In this document: positions 1-8,890 of the stretch, in pieces
Layout of the letters: each line of letters starts with the position of its first letter
Position numbering within the stretch: position 1 is the first letter of the stretch
DNA from: Tomocerus qinae
Lineage: Eukaryota; Arthropoda; Collembola; Entomobryomorpha; Tomoceridae
Direction of reading: 5' to 3'
DNA: 64,000 bases
Assembly (NCBI GenBank): GCA_020055645.1
Contig: CM034546.1
Location: 77,872,001 to 77,936,000, forward strand
The notes under the pieces: model-generated
Seen by the model: only the letters and a program-made list of their open reading frames with translations
Told to the model about the DNA's origin: nothing
Database searches by the model: none
Position numbers and translations under genes: made by a program

Positions 1-281
1 AATTGCTCGTTACAATAGTGAAAACTAGAGTAAACTTGTGAAGTGGCATAAAAATATGTGTATGGCATTCAGTGTATCTACTATGAAGAACTTGAAGGTG
101 TCGGTAGGATTTCACAAATTCTGTTTTGTCACACCTCTTTATTTTGGTTCTACACATTAAACAATCATTAAATTTTAATTATATCAGTATCCTTTTCTTA
201 CATCACTTTCGAAATTCGACATAAATTGTGGTTTTATTTTTCAAATGATATTAGTATATAGGTTTGACATTATTGACATAC
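1..281. other. Flank left of the chemoreceptor exon, no gene seen
   Basis: AT-rich sequence with no convincing reading frame. It lies downstream, on the minus strand, of the exon ending at 282, so it is probably intron or 3' flank of that host gene. A minus-strand donor-like GTATGT lies at about 276-281. Confidence 0.4.
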
Positions 282-486
282 CCACCTGAGTATTTGTAGA
301 TATGAAACCGAATAGAACAGATAGCTTATATGAAAGATGACATTCCAGAAAAACCAAACTCCATTCCATCCTGCCACAATAGTTTCGAATATAGCAAAAA
401 TTATGAAAAGAATAATGCTTCTACTTGGAAGTAGTAAAGAATACATGTAGTGACTTCCATTGCTAAATTTAATAAAAATTGCCACC
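282..486 (-). pseudogene. Chemoreceptor-like host gene, downstream piece left of the Polinton
   Basis: On the minus strand this stretch encodes a hydrophobic segment with about two predicted membrane spans. They are rich in Phe, Ile, Leu and Tyr, with paired aromatic residues typical of arthropod gustatory-receptor-like proteins. It ends at a good donor (GTATGT). It begins exactly at the Polinton's target duplication, so the coding part is cut by that insertion. The upstream part of what looks like the same gene lies beyond 22520 on the same strand. The family call rests on overall look (multi-pass, hydrophobic, exon style) and no diagnostic motif is visible. Confidence 0.45.
481..486. repeat. 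Left target site duplication of the Polinton
   Basis: GCCACC lies directly before the element's first base and is repeated directly after its last base at 22515-22520. Six-base target duplications are the known signature of Polinton integration. Confidence 0.92.
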
Positions 487-650
487 AGTAGTAATACAGA
501 ATAAGGAATACTGCTGAAAACTCGAATAATGAAATCATGTATTTTCCCTCTGTGGCAATCCGTGCACTGCTTGAAGCGCACGGGTTGGCACGGGGGGCAC
601 GGATGCACGAGAGGCACGGCGGGGAGGCAAAAAATTGGTTGGCGGCGAGT
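487..650 (+). repeat. Left terminal inverted repeat of the Polinton
   Basis: 164 bp, starting AGTAGTAATACAG. It is the reverse complement of 22351-22514 with no mismatch seen by eye. The inner part is GC-rich and holds several CACGG/GCACG-type runs, unlike the AT-rich surroundings. Confidence 0.93.
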
Positions 651-680
651 TTAAATGTGCGGTAAAATATATGACTATTA

Positions 681-770
681 AATAAAATGTGTGATGATGA
701 AATAAAATGTATGATGATGAAATAAAATGTGTGATGATGAAATAAAATGTATGATGGTGAAATAAAATAC
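681..770. repeat. 20-bp tandem repeat inside the left end
   Basis: Four and a half copies of a 20-bp unit, AATAAAATGTRTGATGATGA, lie just inside the left terminal repeat. Each unit carries AATAAA on the plus strand. It lies beyond the 3' end of the minus-strand protease gene. No matching array is seen at the right end. Confidence 0.8.
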
Positions 771-817
771 ACAAATGTTTTTTTGCCAATGAAGAGTTTA
801 TTGATTTTTAAAGTTAA

Positions 818-1300
818 TTATTGTGAAGAAAGCAGAAGATATCTATTACAAAAATCTGTAGCATATATTTCTATTTCTTTAAGATTGGAATTGAAAATAT
901 TCATAATATTGTTAAAACCGTTTTTTCCAAAGCTTCTGTATGTTAAGAATAAGAAACACAATTGACCGCAAATATTTGAAGATTCTTGTTGTGTAATAAA
1001 GGTCACACTAGTTTTCAATAATCCAGGTGGTTTGTCGACAGAATAATAATCTAAAGGTTTTGCAAACGAATCGTAGTATTCGTATATTCCTGGTTCTGGT
1101 AAATAGAATGCAATCCAATGTTTTCCAGGTTCATGGCGCTTATCTGTATTCATTACAATCGAAATTGGGAATAGATTGGGCGAAAAATCTATGTTATTTA
1201 ATTCATCTGCTGCGATAACATAGAAAGATTTCGCTTTGATTGGTACATTAATCTTTCGATATAAAGTGTCAAGCAAAGACAGTATTTTCTCCCCGTCCAT
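818..1300 (-). CDS. Adenain-like cysteine protease (Polinton PRO)
   Basis: 160 residues. The order of a His-Trp pair (GKHWIAF), an acidic stretch (YYDSF) and a Gln followed by a Cys-Gly block (SSNICGQLC) matches the adenovirus-type maturation proteases used by Polintons. In the family this enzyme cuts virion proteins during assembly. It is the first gene inside the left end on the minus strand. Only a few bases separate it from the capsid-type gene above it, so the two are probably co-expressed. The frame looks whole. Confidence 0.75.
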   Translation of the reverse strand: MDGEKILSLLDTLYRKINVPIKAKSFYVIAADELNNIDFSPNLFPISIVMNTDKRHEPGKHWIAFYLPEPGIYEYYDSFAKPLDYYSVDKPPGLLKTSVTFITQQESSNICGQLCFLFLTYRSFGKNGFNNIMNIFNSNLKEIEIYATDFCNRYLLLSSQ

Positions 1301-1303
1301 TTT

Positions 1304-2587
1304 TTAATTAGTTACAAAAACGTTACGGTCTTTATCTATTTCGATTAAACTTTGAAACTGCCCGTAAATGACAACGTTGACAGAGCTGGGGAGCGGTTTT
1401 GCAAATTTTAATTCCAATGTTATTTTTCCTTGTTTCGCTAATTGGAATCTACCGTTCTTATTCGATGGAAGTAAATCCAAAAGGTAAAGTACGTTTCCTT
1501 TGATATAATCACTACGAGTAATTCCAGGATCCTTGTCTCCAGCCTTGGTCAAAGTGTTATAACCCATCAAATATTGATCGTTTTCATAATCCAATTGGAG
1601 TTTTTGATATATCATTGGCTCATTATCTAGTAAAACAGAGACTGATGACAAGTCATAGTGTTTAAAGTTAAAAGGACTTTTGTTAAGATTTCCAGCGAAA
1701 GCGGAAGAGTCGACTAAACCAACAACGAGATATTCCGGAATTTCACCGCTGAAAACAGAGTCGCAAATTGAAGATAATTGTCTTTCTGGAATACTATAAG
1801 ATTTGCATTCTACTCTTCGGACAGGATATTTGGCACGTTGATTCCTGGCGAAGCTATTATTTTGACTGGTTAGTAATTGAGGATGCACAGTGATTTTTTT
1901 ACAATAAAATACAGCGCTTGCAATGCGTAGCTTGTATGTTTTTGTGGTAGATGGAGATGCTAAACATAGTGCCTCATTGTTACGACGTAAGGTTATATTC
2001 ATAGCCATGGAAGGGGGTAAGAATCTTACTTGATCAAACATTGCGTTTTCAAGTTTGCCAATAAGTTCACATTGTTTAGACTTGGCAGTAAAGGCTTTTC
2101 TTTGAATATAACCAGTATTCGTTGTAAAATCATCAGGGTTATTGTCCTTGTACCAAAGTTGTGAGGTTAACCTACTTGATTTTTCAGCTTCTGATTTTGT
2201 AAGAAGGGTTTTTATATAAGATCTATAATGATTATAGCCTTGTGAGTCTGATACGGGTTTCCCGTTCAAAAACACATCGTCTGTACCGATTATTGTGCTA
2301 AAAGCGTTATTTTCAAGGGCTACATCATCAGCATCAGTAAGAGCGGTTCCATCATTATTAACAATGCTAACATTATAAACTAAAAAATTGGAATTTAAAT
2401 CTAAATAATGACTTCCATCGGCAATTATTTGAAATTCTATTGGATTTAAAGAATTTTCTACACTCGTTGTTGGAACAAACTGTTGATATTCTTCTTTTAG
2501 TACAGACGCGTCTGTAACCGGAATATCAAATAAATCCAATTCGGGTCTTGCAACAAGACGGGATCCTGGAAATGTAGACGTTGCCAT
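1304..2587 (-). CDS. Capsid-type protein (likely major capsid protein of the Polinton)
   Basis: 427 residues, rich in beta-type sequence with an N-terminal stretch (SRLVARPELDLFDIP) that recalls the arthropod and nematode Polinton protein often labelled F54H12.2-like. That group is generally taken as the double jelly-roll major capsid protein. The assignment is from remembered family style, and the length is short for a double jelly-roll protein, so a different structural role is possible. It lies between the protease and the basic core-like gene, as expected for a virion block. The frame looks whole. Confidence 0.6.
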   Translation of the reverse strand: MATSTFPGSRLVARPELDLFDIPVTDASVLKEEYQQFVPTTSVENSLNPIEFQIIADGSHYLDLNSNFLVYNVSIVNNDGTALTDADDVALENNAFSTIIGTDDVFLNGKPVSDSQGYNHYRSYIKTLLTKSEAEKSSRLTSQLWYKDNNPDDFTTNTGYIQRKAFTAKSKQCELIGKLENAMFDQVRFLPPSMAMNITLRRNNEALCLASPSTTKTYKLRIASAVFYCKKITVHPQLLTSQNNSFARNQRAKYPVRRVECKSYSIPERQLSSICDSVFSGEIPEYLVVGLVDSSAFAGNLNKSPFNFKHYDLSSVSVLLDNEPMIYQKLQLDYENDQYLMGYNTLTKAGDKDPGITRSDYIKGNVLYLLDLLPSNKNGRFQLAKQGKITLELKFAKPLPSSVNVVIYGQFQSLIEIDKDRNVFVTN

Positions 2588-2589
2588 TT

Positions 2590-2892
2590 TTATTTCTTTG
2601 CTAATTTCTTTGCCAATTTTTTGCTTTTCCTACGGGTTTTTTTAGATGTTTTCGCTTTGGCTTTCAGTTTGGTACTAAGTGTTTTTTTACTTTTTCGCCT
2701 TCCTTTACCAATCTGAGTGCCAATTTTTTTAGTTGGCTTTAATTGTTTACGCCTATGGCCTTTAGTTTTTGAACCTGTCATTGGAATAGTGTAGTCTGGA
2801 GTTTCTTGTTCCATTCCACCTCCGACCTGAGCATCCTCATTTTTCAAAGGTTCAAGATCACATTTTTCGTGAATGCAATGTACAGTTCTCAT
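2590..2892 (-). CDS. Small basic core-like protein
   Basis: About 100 residues from the ATG at 2892. The N-terminal part is ordinary, with two Cys and a GGG hinge. The last 50 residues are almost entirely Lys, Arg, Ser and Thr, ending in repeated KKLAKK-type steps. This composition suits a DNA-condensing core protein like those packed in adenovirus and Polinton-type virions, or a nucleolar-targeted protein. It lies two bases from the capsid-type gene. The function is inferred from composition only. Confidence 0.6.
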   Translation of the reverse strand: MRTVHCIHEKCDLEPLKNEDAQVGGGMEQETPDYTIPMTGSKTKGHRRKQLKPTKKIGTQIGKGRRKSKKTLSTKLKAKAKTSKKTRRKSKKLAKKLAKK

Positions 2893-2899
2893 TATTGAA

Positions 2900-4622
2900 T
2901 TATAAATATTTTGGCTTAAAATGTAATTCCAAAGTAGTAAGATTGTTTCCACAATCAACAGGTTCACCAAATTGATCAGTGAGGTTAATACCAATTGTGT
3001 CTATGTGTGTGCTGACCAAAGGTTTGTAGACTACTGGATTAAATTCTGTAAAGCTTGGTGCATTTATCGGTCCTGGATTGCATCTTGCTATATATCTAGA
3101 TAAAGATTCCCCGTCGCCACTAGGTTCAATTATATCGCAATTGAATTGTAAATATTGAGTAACTGCACCTGTTCTGGGATTCGTAGGTATCGTTTTCGTC
3201 AGAGATGTTAAAACAGTGTTTATTGGAACACCAAGATAATTGCAAACTCGATCAGGTAGATAAACGCTTTCTCCAGGTCTTAAATTGACAGCAATCAATG
3301 TTGCTTTGCCAAGTATCCACCCGTGTCTGAATGCTTTATTAAGAACTGCTGTCACGTCTTGTGTATCTAAAGTTCTCGGTTCTTCTATTGAATTTGATAT
3401 TGTGTGAATAGCACGTTCTCTAAGGTCAATAGGAGTTCCAGGTAAGATTTTTCCAGAGAAATGCCGCGTCGGATTTTTGATCGCACTTATAGTACCCTGC
3501 TGCAAAAACTTTGGTTGTAGATCCTATACTTCTAGCAAAAATTTCTGGTAGATGTAATTCCGCACCTTCAATTGAAGGAGTATAATTGAAAACAACTTGG
3601 TAATCAACTGTAGTGCACATATTTATTTGAAAATCTAATTTTAAATCTTTGAACTGGGCATTTACAATGGTAATAAAGTCGCCTATTCCTGCCACTGTTT
3701 TGAATATTTCAATTAACTGTTTCTTTCCAGTTGGGTCTATGATGTTCAGCGTAAATTTTGATTCCATCGGAGTTCTAGTAAATATTCCGCTATCCATAAA
3801 ATACTCAGAAGTATAATTTCCCTCAGAGTAAACATCATTTTTAAACCCAAATATAGTTTTAAGATCCCCAAGAAACTCGACAGAGAAATTATTGCTAGTT
3901 ATATATAAACAGGATTTAAATGATTGAAATTTAATGTCTATAAAGGCTTTAATGTTAGCTCTACGTAATGCTGCGTTGATATCGTGTTCGAGATGATCGA
4001 CGTTGGAATTTAATTTTCTAACTGATATAACCTTTCTTTCTGGTTTAGTTGTATCATTTGTATAGTAAAATTTTACTTCCGTTCCAATTGGAATTGCATT
4101 CCATCGATCCATGTTGACAGGGTTTTCCCCTCTAAACACTGTATTAGGACCGACAGAAATAGGATCAACACTAAATAAAGTTTGTAATACTTCAGGGACA
4201 AAAAATGTTGTATCTGTTGTGTTATTATAAAATTTGAATTGTATAGGAACTGATTTTGACGCTATTGTAAATTTGAATGGAGGAGGATTAATTTTTGTTG
4301 CGTCTCTGTTTACAATATCCAAAAATTTTTTTAAATCGTCTTGGCTTTTGCTAACGACGATTCCAGTCCCAGTGTCTGTTTTAATAATAAGATTTCTATT
4401 GTCATCCTCGGAAAACAAGTGTGGTTCCCTGGTTGTAAACGAAGCGTTTACTAACCCAACTTCATAAGTGTTTCTGTGAAAATCATATGGTTTGTAAAGT
4501 TTATTGCGAAATGAATTTGGAAGATTATCTGGAAAGGAGGATGTGGCATCGCTTCTTAAAATTTGAGTGTATCCAGTATTTAATTCCAGAGGTTGCCCTC
4601 TTCGATCTGAAGGTGCGTACAT
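2900..4622 (-). pseudogene. Virion structural protein region (Polinton), broken
   Basis: A long minus-strand coding region starting at the ATG at 4622, next to the ATPase. It encodes a protein of a type common in Polintons: an N-terminal part with an LPxSF...YEVGLVNA-like step, a beta-rich middle, and a C-terminal part closing with a THIDTIGINLTDQ-like stretch and a short Leu/His/Phe-rich strand. The protein at 11681-13441 looks like a relative with the same overall plan. It is probably a capsid-associated, penton- or fibre-side protein, but this is inference. The gene looks broken, with about one break. Confidence 0.55.
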
Positions 4623-4653
4623 GTTTGATTCTAAATAGCAACTGATCAATATT

Positions 4654-5376
4654 TTATGTGTCTTCACAATTTTGTATTGTTAACAACAAGTCTTCTAGCG
4701 TTTGTTTTGGTAAGTATATGCGTGTTTGATTAGGGATATAATATAAAGTATTTCGAATTCTAAACCTATTGTTTGTAACCTGGTGAAAATCAAATAAAAT
4801 ATAACCATAGGCCTTTTTAGTAGCTTCCTGATAAGCCTCTAGTAAGTATTTTGGTTTTCCGGGAGCAACCTGTTTGTTTAAAGTCACAATAACACTTGAA
4901 TCTCTTGGTTGATTAAAGTATGCTAAATACATACCGTTCAATGCAACAGTTCTTAGATTGTCGCAAAAAAGATTCTGTAGAATAAGAAGAACGGTGCAAT
5001 TTTTATGATGACTGTCGACTGTAAACCATTTAGTAATAATCTCATTTTGCTTATCATTCTTTTTAAAAGACAGCATTTTATCATCAAAAATAATTAAAGT
5101 ATTATCCCCTAACATATCTTCCAAACCGTCAACATCTTTTGTGAACGTGATATTTGGAATTTGAGATTTCATATCATTATAGATGGGTTGGTTTATTTCA
5201 TACACATATATGATTTTATCTATTTTTTTATCAAATATTTTGTCTCTATTTAAAAGCAAATCTAAAGTCAAATGCGACTTTCCTGATTGTGTGGGTCCAA
5301 CAAAACATATTGTGCAAGGATGATGCAATTGTATATCAAAATGACACAAATCCCCAGCGTGTTCTCTAGACAACAT
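4654..5376 (-). CDS. FtsK/HerA-type DNA packaging ATPase
   Basis: 240 residues with a clear Walker A (FVGPTQSGKS, near residue 30) and a Walker B (NTLIIFDDK, near residue 95). This is the Polinton packaging ATPase, thought to pump DNA into the capsid. It slightly overlaps the start of the structural gene to its left and is followed to the right by an unrecognised gene on the same strand. The frame looks whole. Confidence 0.85.
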   Translation of the reverse strand: MLSREHAGDLCHFDIQLHHPCTICFVGPTQSGKSHLTLDLLLNRDKIFDKKIDKIIYVYEINQPIYNDMKSQIPNITFTKDVDGLEDMLGDNTLIIFDDKMLSFKKNDKQNEIITKWFTVDSHHKNCTVLLILQNLFCDNLRTVALNGMYLAYFNQPRDSSVIVTLNKQVAPGKPKYLLEAYQEATKKAYGYILFDFHQVTNNRFRIRNTLYYIPNQTRIYLPKQTLEDLLLTIQNCEDT

Positions 5377-5524
5377 CGTGAACTTAAATGATGTTGTCTT
5401 TCGTTTGCTATGCTGTTTTTATTAAAATTAAAATTCAAAACAATTGGATATATATACATATATACATTTTATTTCATTATATCATTATATACAAATTCAA
5501 ATCAACAATTGCAATATCAGAAAA

Positions 5525-6508
5525 TTAAGAAAGTAGCTCTTCAATGTATTGATTTAGAAGTTTTCCCAACTTTCGAGTTTGGGAAATCGAAAGTGTCATA
5601 GACGGACCATACCAATTAGGATATTGAGAATTAGTAGACCTCTTCAAAAAACGAAATTTATATTCACCTGATTTGAGACGAAATGGTCGAATTAAAATTT
5701 TTCCCTCATTTGTTGTTAAGCAGACTGATTCATGCCAAAATTCCAATTTCTTATAATCTGCGTCAGCAAATTCATTGTCTTTCAAAAAAGAAATAGTCAC
5801 ACCTTCAGGAGTTTCCGACATTTCTTTTAAAATTTTTATCAAAAACTGAACAATAGAAGGTCCATATTTCAAAGGAAAAGTAATTCGCGATGGTTTTGGT
5901 TGTTTAGACCCTTTCTTATATAAATGAACAAAATGATCGCCTTTGTCTGCCAAAAAACTTGTTCTAATTTTTATGTCGTCAAATGACACAGTTGTGTTGG
6001 ATTCAAAGAATTTTGGGTTTGAAGGATCATTTAAAACTGAAGTTGGGGATATACCAATACGGTCTAAATCAGTCATGTCGAAATATCTTGTGTCCATAGG
6101 CTTGGAATAATTTTCCTTGGAATAAGTTGGAGAATAATAAACAGTTTTTTTTGACGCCGATTTTGCTATTTTTGAATGGCTATCCCGGTTTTTCATTCCT
6201 TTGGTTAATTCCTCTTCAAATAATGTGTCTCTGTTATCTTCGATTTGGTCATCCTGAGTATCGATCTCAAATTCTTGTGAATTAGGAGAAGATGGAGTTT
6301 CATCCGGTGATTTAGGTGAATCGTCTACTGGTAAATATGTGTTTCGAAGGAGATTTTCCAAAGGAAACAGATCGTCTTGTCGGGATAATTCCTTTTCGAG
6401 AGCTTTGACTTCTCGATAAAGTTCTTGCTTCAACATTTTTCTAGGGGGTTCTTTAAAATTACCAATGGTCTGTTCAATTAATTCCCTTTTCTTTGCGTTC
6501 GAAATCAT
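5525..6508 (-). CDS. Unrecognised Polinton protein with acidic middle and repeated C-terminal fold
   Basis: 327 residues from the ATG at 6508. The N-terminal third is Lys/Glu-rich and helical. Residues from about 80 to 120 are Ser/Pro/Asp-rich and probably unstructured. The C-terminal 150 residues show two similar strands-plus-helix stretches (SRITFPLKYGPSIVQFL and GPSMTLSISQTRKLGKLL). Such a repeat resembles PC4/Whirly-like single-strand DNA-binding folds, but this is a guess from pattern. It is divergent to the small-gene cluster that starts at 6888, with a shared 380-bp control region. Confidence 0.5.
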   Translation of the reverse strand: MISNAKKRELIEQTIGNFKEPPRKMLKQELYREVKALEKELSRQDDLFPLENLLRNTYLPVDDSPKSPDETPSSPNSQEFEIDTQDDQIEDNRDTLFEEELTKGMKNRDSHSKIAKSASKKTVYYSPTYSKENYSKPMDTRYFDMTDLDRIGISPTSVLNDPSNPKFFESNTTVSFDDIKIRTSFLADKGDHFVHLYKKGSKQPKPSRITFPLKYGPSIVQFLIKILKEMSETPEGVTISFLKDNEFADADYKKLEFWHESVCLTTNEGKILIRPFRLKSGEYKFRFLKRSTNSQYPNWYGPSMTLSISQTRKLGKLLNQYIEELLS

Positions 6509-6887
6509 TATAACAATTTTTCTAGCACGAAGAGTCTCTCTCTCTGGTTCTAGAATAAAAAAGGTGATGACGGTTTCCAAATCTGTGGTTTTATACCACA
6601 AGCATAGCGGTCAATGAACTTTAGTTGTCTTTGAATTGAAAGTTAGTTGGTTTGGTATTGAATATTGTGGAAAAACCCGTCCAACCACTAAACAAGTTGT
6701 TATTGTGAAAGGAATTTTTATAAAAAACTTGTTTTTAATGCTGAAAAACCGGTTTTATAATAAAAAATATTAAAAAAAAGACGCGTGGACTGTGGGGAAT
6801 AAGAGGTGAAGACTAAGGGGGCTATTGTAAAAATGCTATAAAAGCGACTCTGTTTTCTGTCTTTTCTAACAATTGTCTTCGAACCTC
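6509..6887. promoter_or_regulatory. Divergent control region with TATA box for the plus-strand cluster
   Basis: A 380-bp gap separates the minus-strand gene at 5525-6508 from the plus-strand gene at 6888. A TATAAAAG lies at 6837-6844, about 45 bases before the first plus-strand ATG, which fits a TATA promoter with a short leader. No equally clear TATA is seen on the other strand. Confidence 0.55.
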
Positions 6888-7076
6888 ATGGCGCATAATA
6901 CATTGTGCTCTTCCTGTTTTGTAGATTGTGAAACGCCTTGGTTTTGTAAAAGGTGTGATCAAGAGAACTTTATTGTACACAGAAATTTTTCATTCGACCT
7001 TTGCTCTATTAAGTGCGGTGTGTGCAATCACACTATGGTTTATATTGATCACCACAAGTTTCATTGGAAGCAATAA
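6888..7076 (+). CDS. Small zinc-ribbon-like protein, paralogue 1
   Basis: 62 residues from the ATG at 6888. Cysteine pairs follow the pattern C-x2-C, then a Trp-x-Cys-x2-Cys step (PWFCKRC), a His, and a C-x3-C-x2-C group. This is the layout of a two-site zinc-binding protein. It is the first of a run of similar tiny genes to 8280, directly behind the TATA box at 6837. A related gene sits at 18532-18723 on the other strand. The function is unknown. Confidence 0.6.
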   Translation: MAHNTLCSSCFVDCETPWFCKRCDQENFIVHRNFSFDLCSIKCGVCNHTMVYIDHHKFHWKQ

Positions 7077-7136
7077 ATATCAAAAAGTGTTTTTAAAATA
7101 GTTAGAAACTTTAAATAGTTAGAAACTCAAGTTTTA

Positions 7137-7478
7137 ATGGGGGATAAAGCAATTGAAAAAGAAGATTGGATAATCGAACCAGCCTGTTTTGAGTGTCGAA
7201 TATGTTTAAAGTGTTTGTCCGGAATTATTCGCGAATGTCCAACTTGTAGTCAAAGAGTATTTGAACACGATCTTACTTCGGACTTTGGAGAAATAAAACA
7301 TTTTTGCGAAGGGTTTTCTCGAGAATTGATTGGAAAAACAAACGAACTTAAGATAGGGTTTAAAACAAAATCTCACGAATGTAATCCTTGCGAATGCCAA
7401 AAAAATATTGATCCAGAAAGCGGACTGAATTATTCTTTTGCCATAGTTTGGCAGTATCTCCCCATTGAAGATGTGTGA
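7137..7478 (+). CDS. Cysteine-rich Polinton protein, unrecognised
   Basis: 113 residues with Cys concentrated at the start (ACFECRICLKC, then ECPTC) and again near residue 85 (NPCEC). The first half looks like a zinc ribbon or RING-like metal site (C-x2-C-x2-C ... C-x2-C) but does not follow the paralogue pattern of its neighbours. It ends inside the start of the next gene (overlap ATGTGTGA, 7471-7478), which suggests expression from a shared message. Confidence 0.5.
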   Translation: MGDKAIEKEDWIIEPACFECRICLKCLSGIIRECPTCSQRVFEHDLTSDFGEIKHFCEGFSRELIGKTNELKIGFKTKSHECNPCECQKNIDPESGLNYSFAIVWQYLPIEDV

Positions 7479-7671
7479 ATATAGGAGTAAATGCTGGTTG
7501 TGTTGTATTGACTTTGAAACACTTTGGTTATGCGGAAAATGTAACGAATACAGAATGGCTACACATGAGATCAAGTCAAGACCTTTACATGAACAATCAT
7601 ATTTTCATTATTGTTTCAAATATTGTACCACTTGTTCTGAGCGCATTGACGATATTGGGTTGTATCAATAG
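7471..7671 (+). CDS. Small zinc-ribbon-like protein, paralogue 2
   Basis: 66 residues. Pattern CWLC, then ETLWLCGKCNEYR, then ATHE, then a YCFKYCTTCSE block. It is most like the gene at 8083-8280, with which it shares nearly every Cys, the LWLC step and the C-terminal IDD...LYQ ending. The two are probably a recent duplicate pair. The start at 7471 overlaps the preceding stop. Confidence 0.6.
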   Translation: MCEYRSKCWLCCIDFETLWLCGKCNEYRMATHEIKSRPLHEQSYFHYCFKYCTTCSERIDDIGLYQ

Positions 7672-7708
7672 TTTATTGTTATATAATGTTTTTGTTGACT
7701 CAAAAAAC

Positions 7709-7903
7709 ATGGTTCTATGTCCGTGCAAATTTGATTTAGACAAACTGTGGTATTGTGAAACTTGCAAGGAAAATAATTTAGCTAGGCATTCGTTTGAATT
7801 ACCTAACGCATTTGATTGTGTTATAATTTGCTGTCGATGTAATAAGTATTTGAAAACTATTTCAAACGCGTGGTTGACTAACATAAGCAATAATGAAGTG
7901 TGA
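7709..7903 (+). CDS. Small zinc-ribbon-like protein, paralogue 3
   Basis: 64 residues from the ATG at 7709. Pattern CPCKF, DKLWYCETC, ARHS, CVIICCRC. It follows the family layout with the Leu-Trp-x-Cys step and a single His between the two metal-site halves. Its 3' end overlaps the ATG of the next paralogue at 7893. Confidence 0.55.
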   Translation: MVLCPCKFDLDKLWYCETCKENNLARHSFELPNAFDCVIICCRCNKYLKTISNAWLTNISNNEV

Positions 7904-8054
7904 TCTATGTAATTACAAATTAGATAAACTTTGGCTTTGTGTTAATTGTGATGGGTATAGATTTGCTCAACATTGTGTTGACAATAGTGAATATTATAAA
8001 TGTGTAATAATATGTTCTACATGCGGATCCAACATTGCAGTTGTTTTAAATTAA
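7893..8054 (+). CDS. Small zinc-ribbon-like protein, paralogue 4 (53 residues)
   Basis: A 53-residue gene from the ATG at 7893 to the stop at 8054. Pattern CDLC, DKLWLCVNC, AQHC, CVIICSTCGS, the same as its neighbours in order and spacing. It overlaps the end of paralogue 3. The conserved pattern in a frame this short is the main support that it is real. Confidence 0.55.
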   Translation: MKCDLCNYKLDKLWLCVNCDGYRFAQHCVDNSEYYKCVIICSTCGSNIAVVLN

Positions 8055-8082
8055 ATAATAGAAAATAATTAACTTTTCAAAG

Positions 8083-8280
8083 ATGTCTGAAAACATGGAT
8101 AGATGTTGGCTGTGCTGCTTTGAGTTTGATAAACTTTGGTTGTGTGATAAATGTAATGATTATAGATTAGCTACACACGACATAAGAATTTTAACAGTGC
8201 GATCTGTTGATTTGAATTATTGTTTTAAATATTGTAAGATTTGTTCCGAACCTATAGATGATAACGAGTTGTATCAATAG
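8083..8280 (+). CDS. Small zinc-ribbon-like protein, paralogue 5
   Basis: 65 residues. Pattern CWLCC, DKLWLCDKC, ATHD, YCFKYCKICSE. It is very close to paralogue 2 (7471-7671). It is the last of the plus-strand array and is followed by a gene of a different type at 8311. Confidence 0.6.
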   Translation: MSENMDRCWLCCFEFDKLWLCDKCNDYRLATHDIRILTVRSVDLNYCFKYCKICSEPIDDNELYQ

Positions 8281-8310
8281 TTTTCCGATGAAACTTTCAA
8301 ATTAAGTCGC

Positions 8311-8673
8311 ATGATGAATAATGAAATACTAATAGGTAGTAAAAGATTGCAAGAAAATTTAAATTTTCTTGAAAGACTTAGCGACAGTAACATTCGTGCA
8401 TTTAACCTTGCTGTTAGAAAATGTTCTAGCGAAGAGCTATTGACGATTCTCGAGTGTATAATTAACTTTCCCGACTTTCAAAAGTCTAAAACAGAATTTG
8501 AACGATTTACCCCATATAAAAAAGAGTTTGATAAACTGTATGCTCAGATTTCGAGTTCGAATAAGAAGAATAAGGCGGTTTTATTAAGACATAGGAAATT
8601 GGTAAAAGAAATAGTCAGCTTTATATCTTACAAGGTTTTTGAAGCCATTGTGTCCCAAATCAAGTATGACTAG
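8311..8673 (+). CDS. Small Lys/Leu-rich helical protein typical of Polinton-like elements
   Basis: 120 residues, helical, with an N-terminal Leu-rich part (LNFLERLSDSNIRAFNLAV), a middle CSSEELLTILECI step, and a basic tail (LLRHRKLVKEIVSFI). A protein of this build, with a conserved 'lysines then R-K-x-L-hydrophobic' end, is often seen in Polinton-like and adintovirus-like elements. Its role is not established to my knowledge. Its stop overlaps the start of the next frame at 8666. Confidence 0.5.
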   Translation: MMNNEILIGSKRLQENLNFLERLSDSNIRAFNLAVRKCSSEELLTILECIINFPDFQKSKTEFERFTPYKKEFDKLYAQISSSNKKNKAVLLRHRKLVKEIVSFISYKVFEAIVSQIKYD

Positions 8674-8890
8674 TATTCTGATTCCTATTCCGATTGAAAT
8701 TTATAACGACCCCGATGTTTATTTCATTCTTCAAAAGAAGTTTAAAAAATACGGAGTAACACTACCTTCAAAGGCACTAGAAGATTCTGTTTCACCCGAG
8801 ACGGATACTGTGTTCACACGATGGATCAGCTTCGAGGACAGGAAAGTGGAGAAGAAGAAACAACGGGTGAAAAGGAGGTCCGCAAAATGA
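8666..8890 (+). CDS. Small basic-tailed protein, unrecognised
   Basis: 74 residues from the ATG at 8666, which overlaps the end of the previous gene. The start is hydrophobic and Pro-rich (ILIPIPIEIY) and the tail is strongly basic (KVEKKKQRVKRR). It ends in an ATGA overlap with the next gene (ATG at 8887). The tight packing supports it being real. The function is unknown. Confidence 0.45.
   Translation: MTSILIPIPIEIYNDPDVYFILQKKFKKYGVTLPSKALEDSVSPETDTVFTRWISFEDRKVEKKKQRVKRRSAK

Noticed and set aside
270-617. A 115-residue minus-strand frame running from host DNA into the Polinton end
   Set aside because: It crosses the target duplication and terminal repeat, so the joined frame is a product of the insertion and not a gene. 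Only the host part is reported.
681-770. Possible CRISPR-like array
   Set aside because: The 20-bp units are directly adjoining with no spacers, and the surroundings are eukaryotic. It is a plain tandem repeat.
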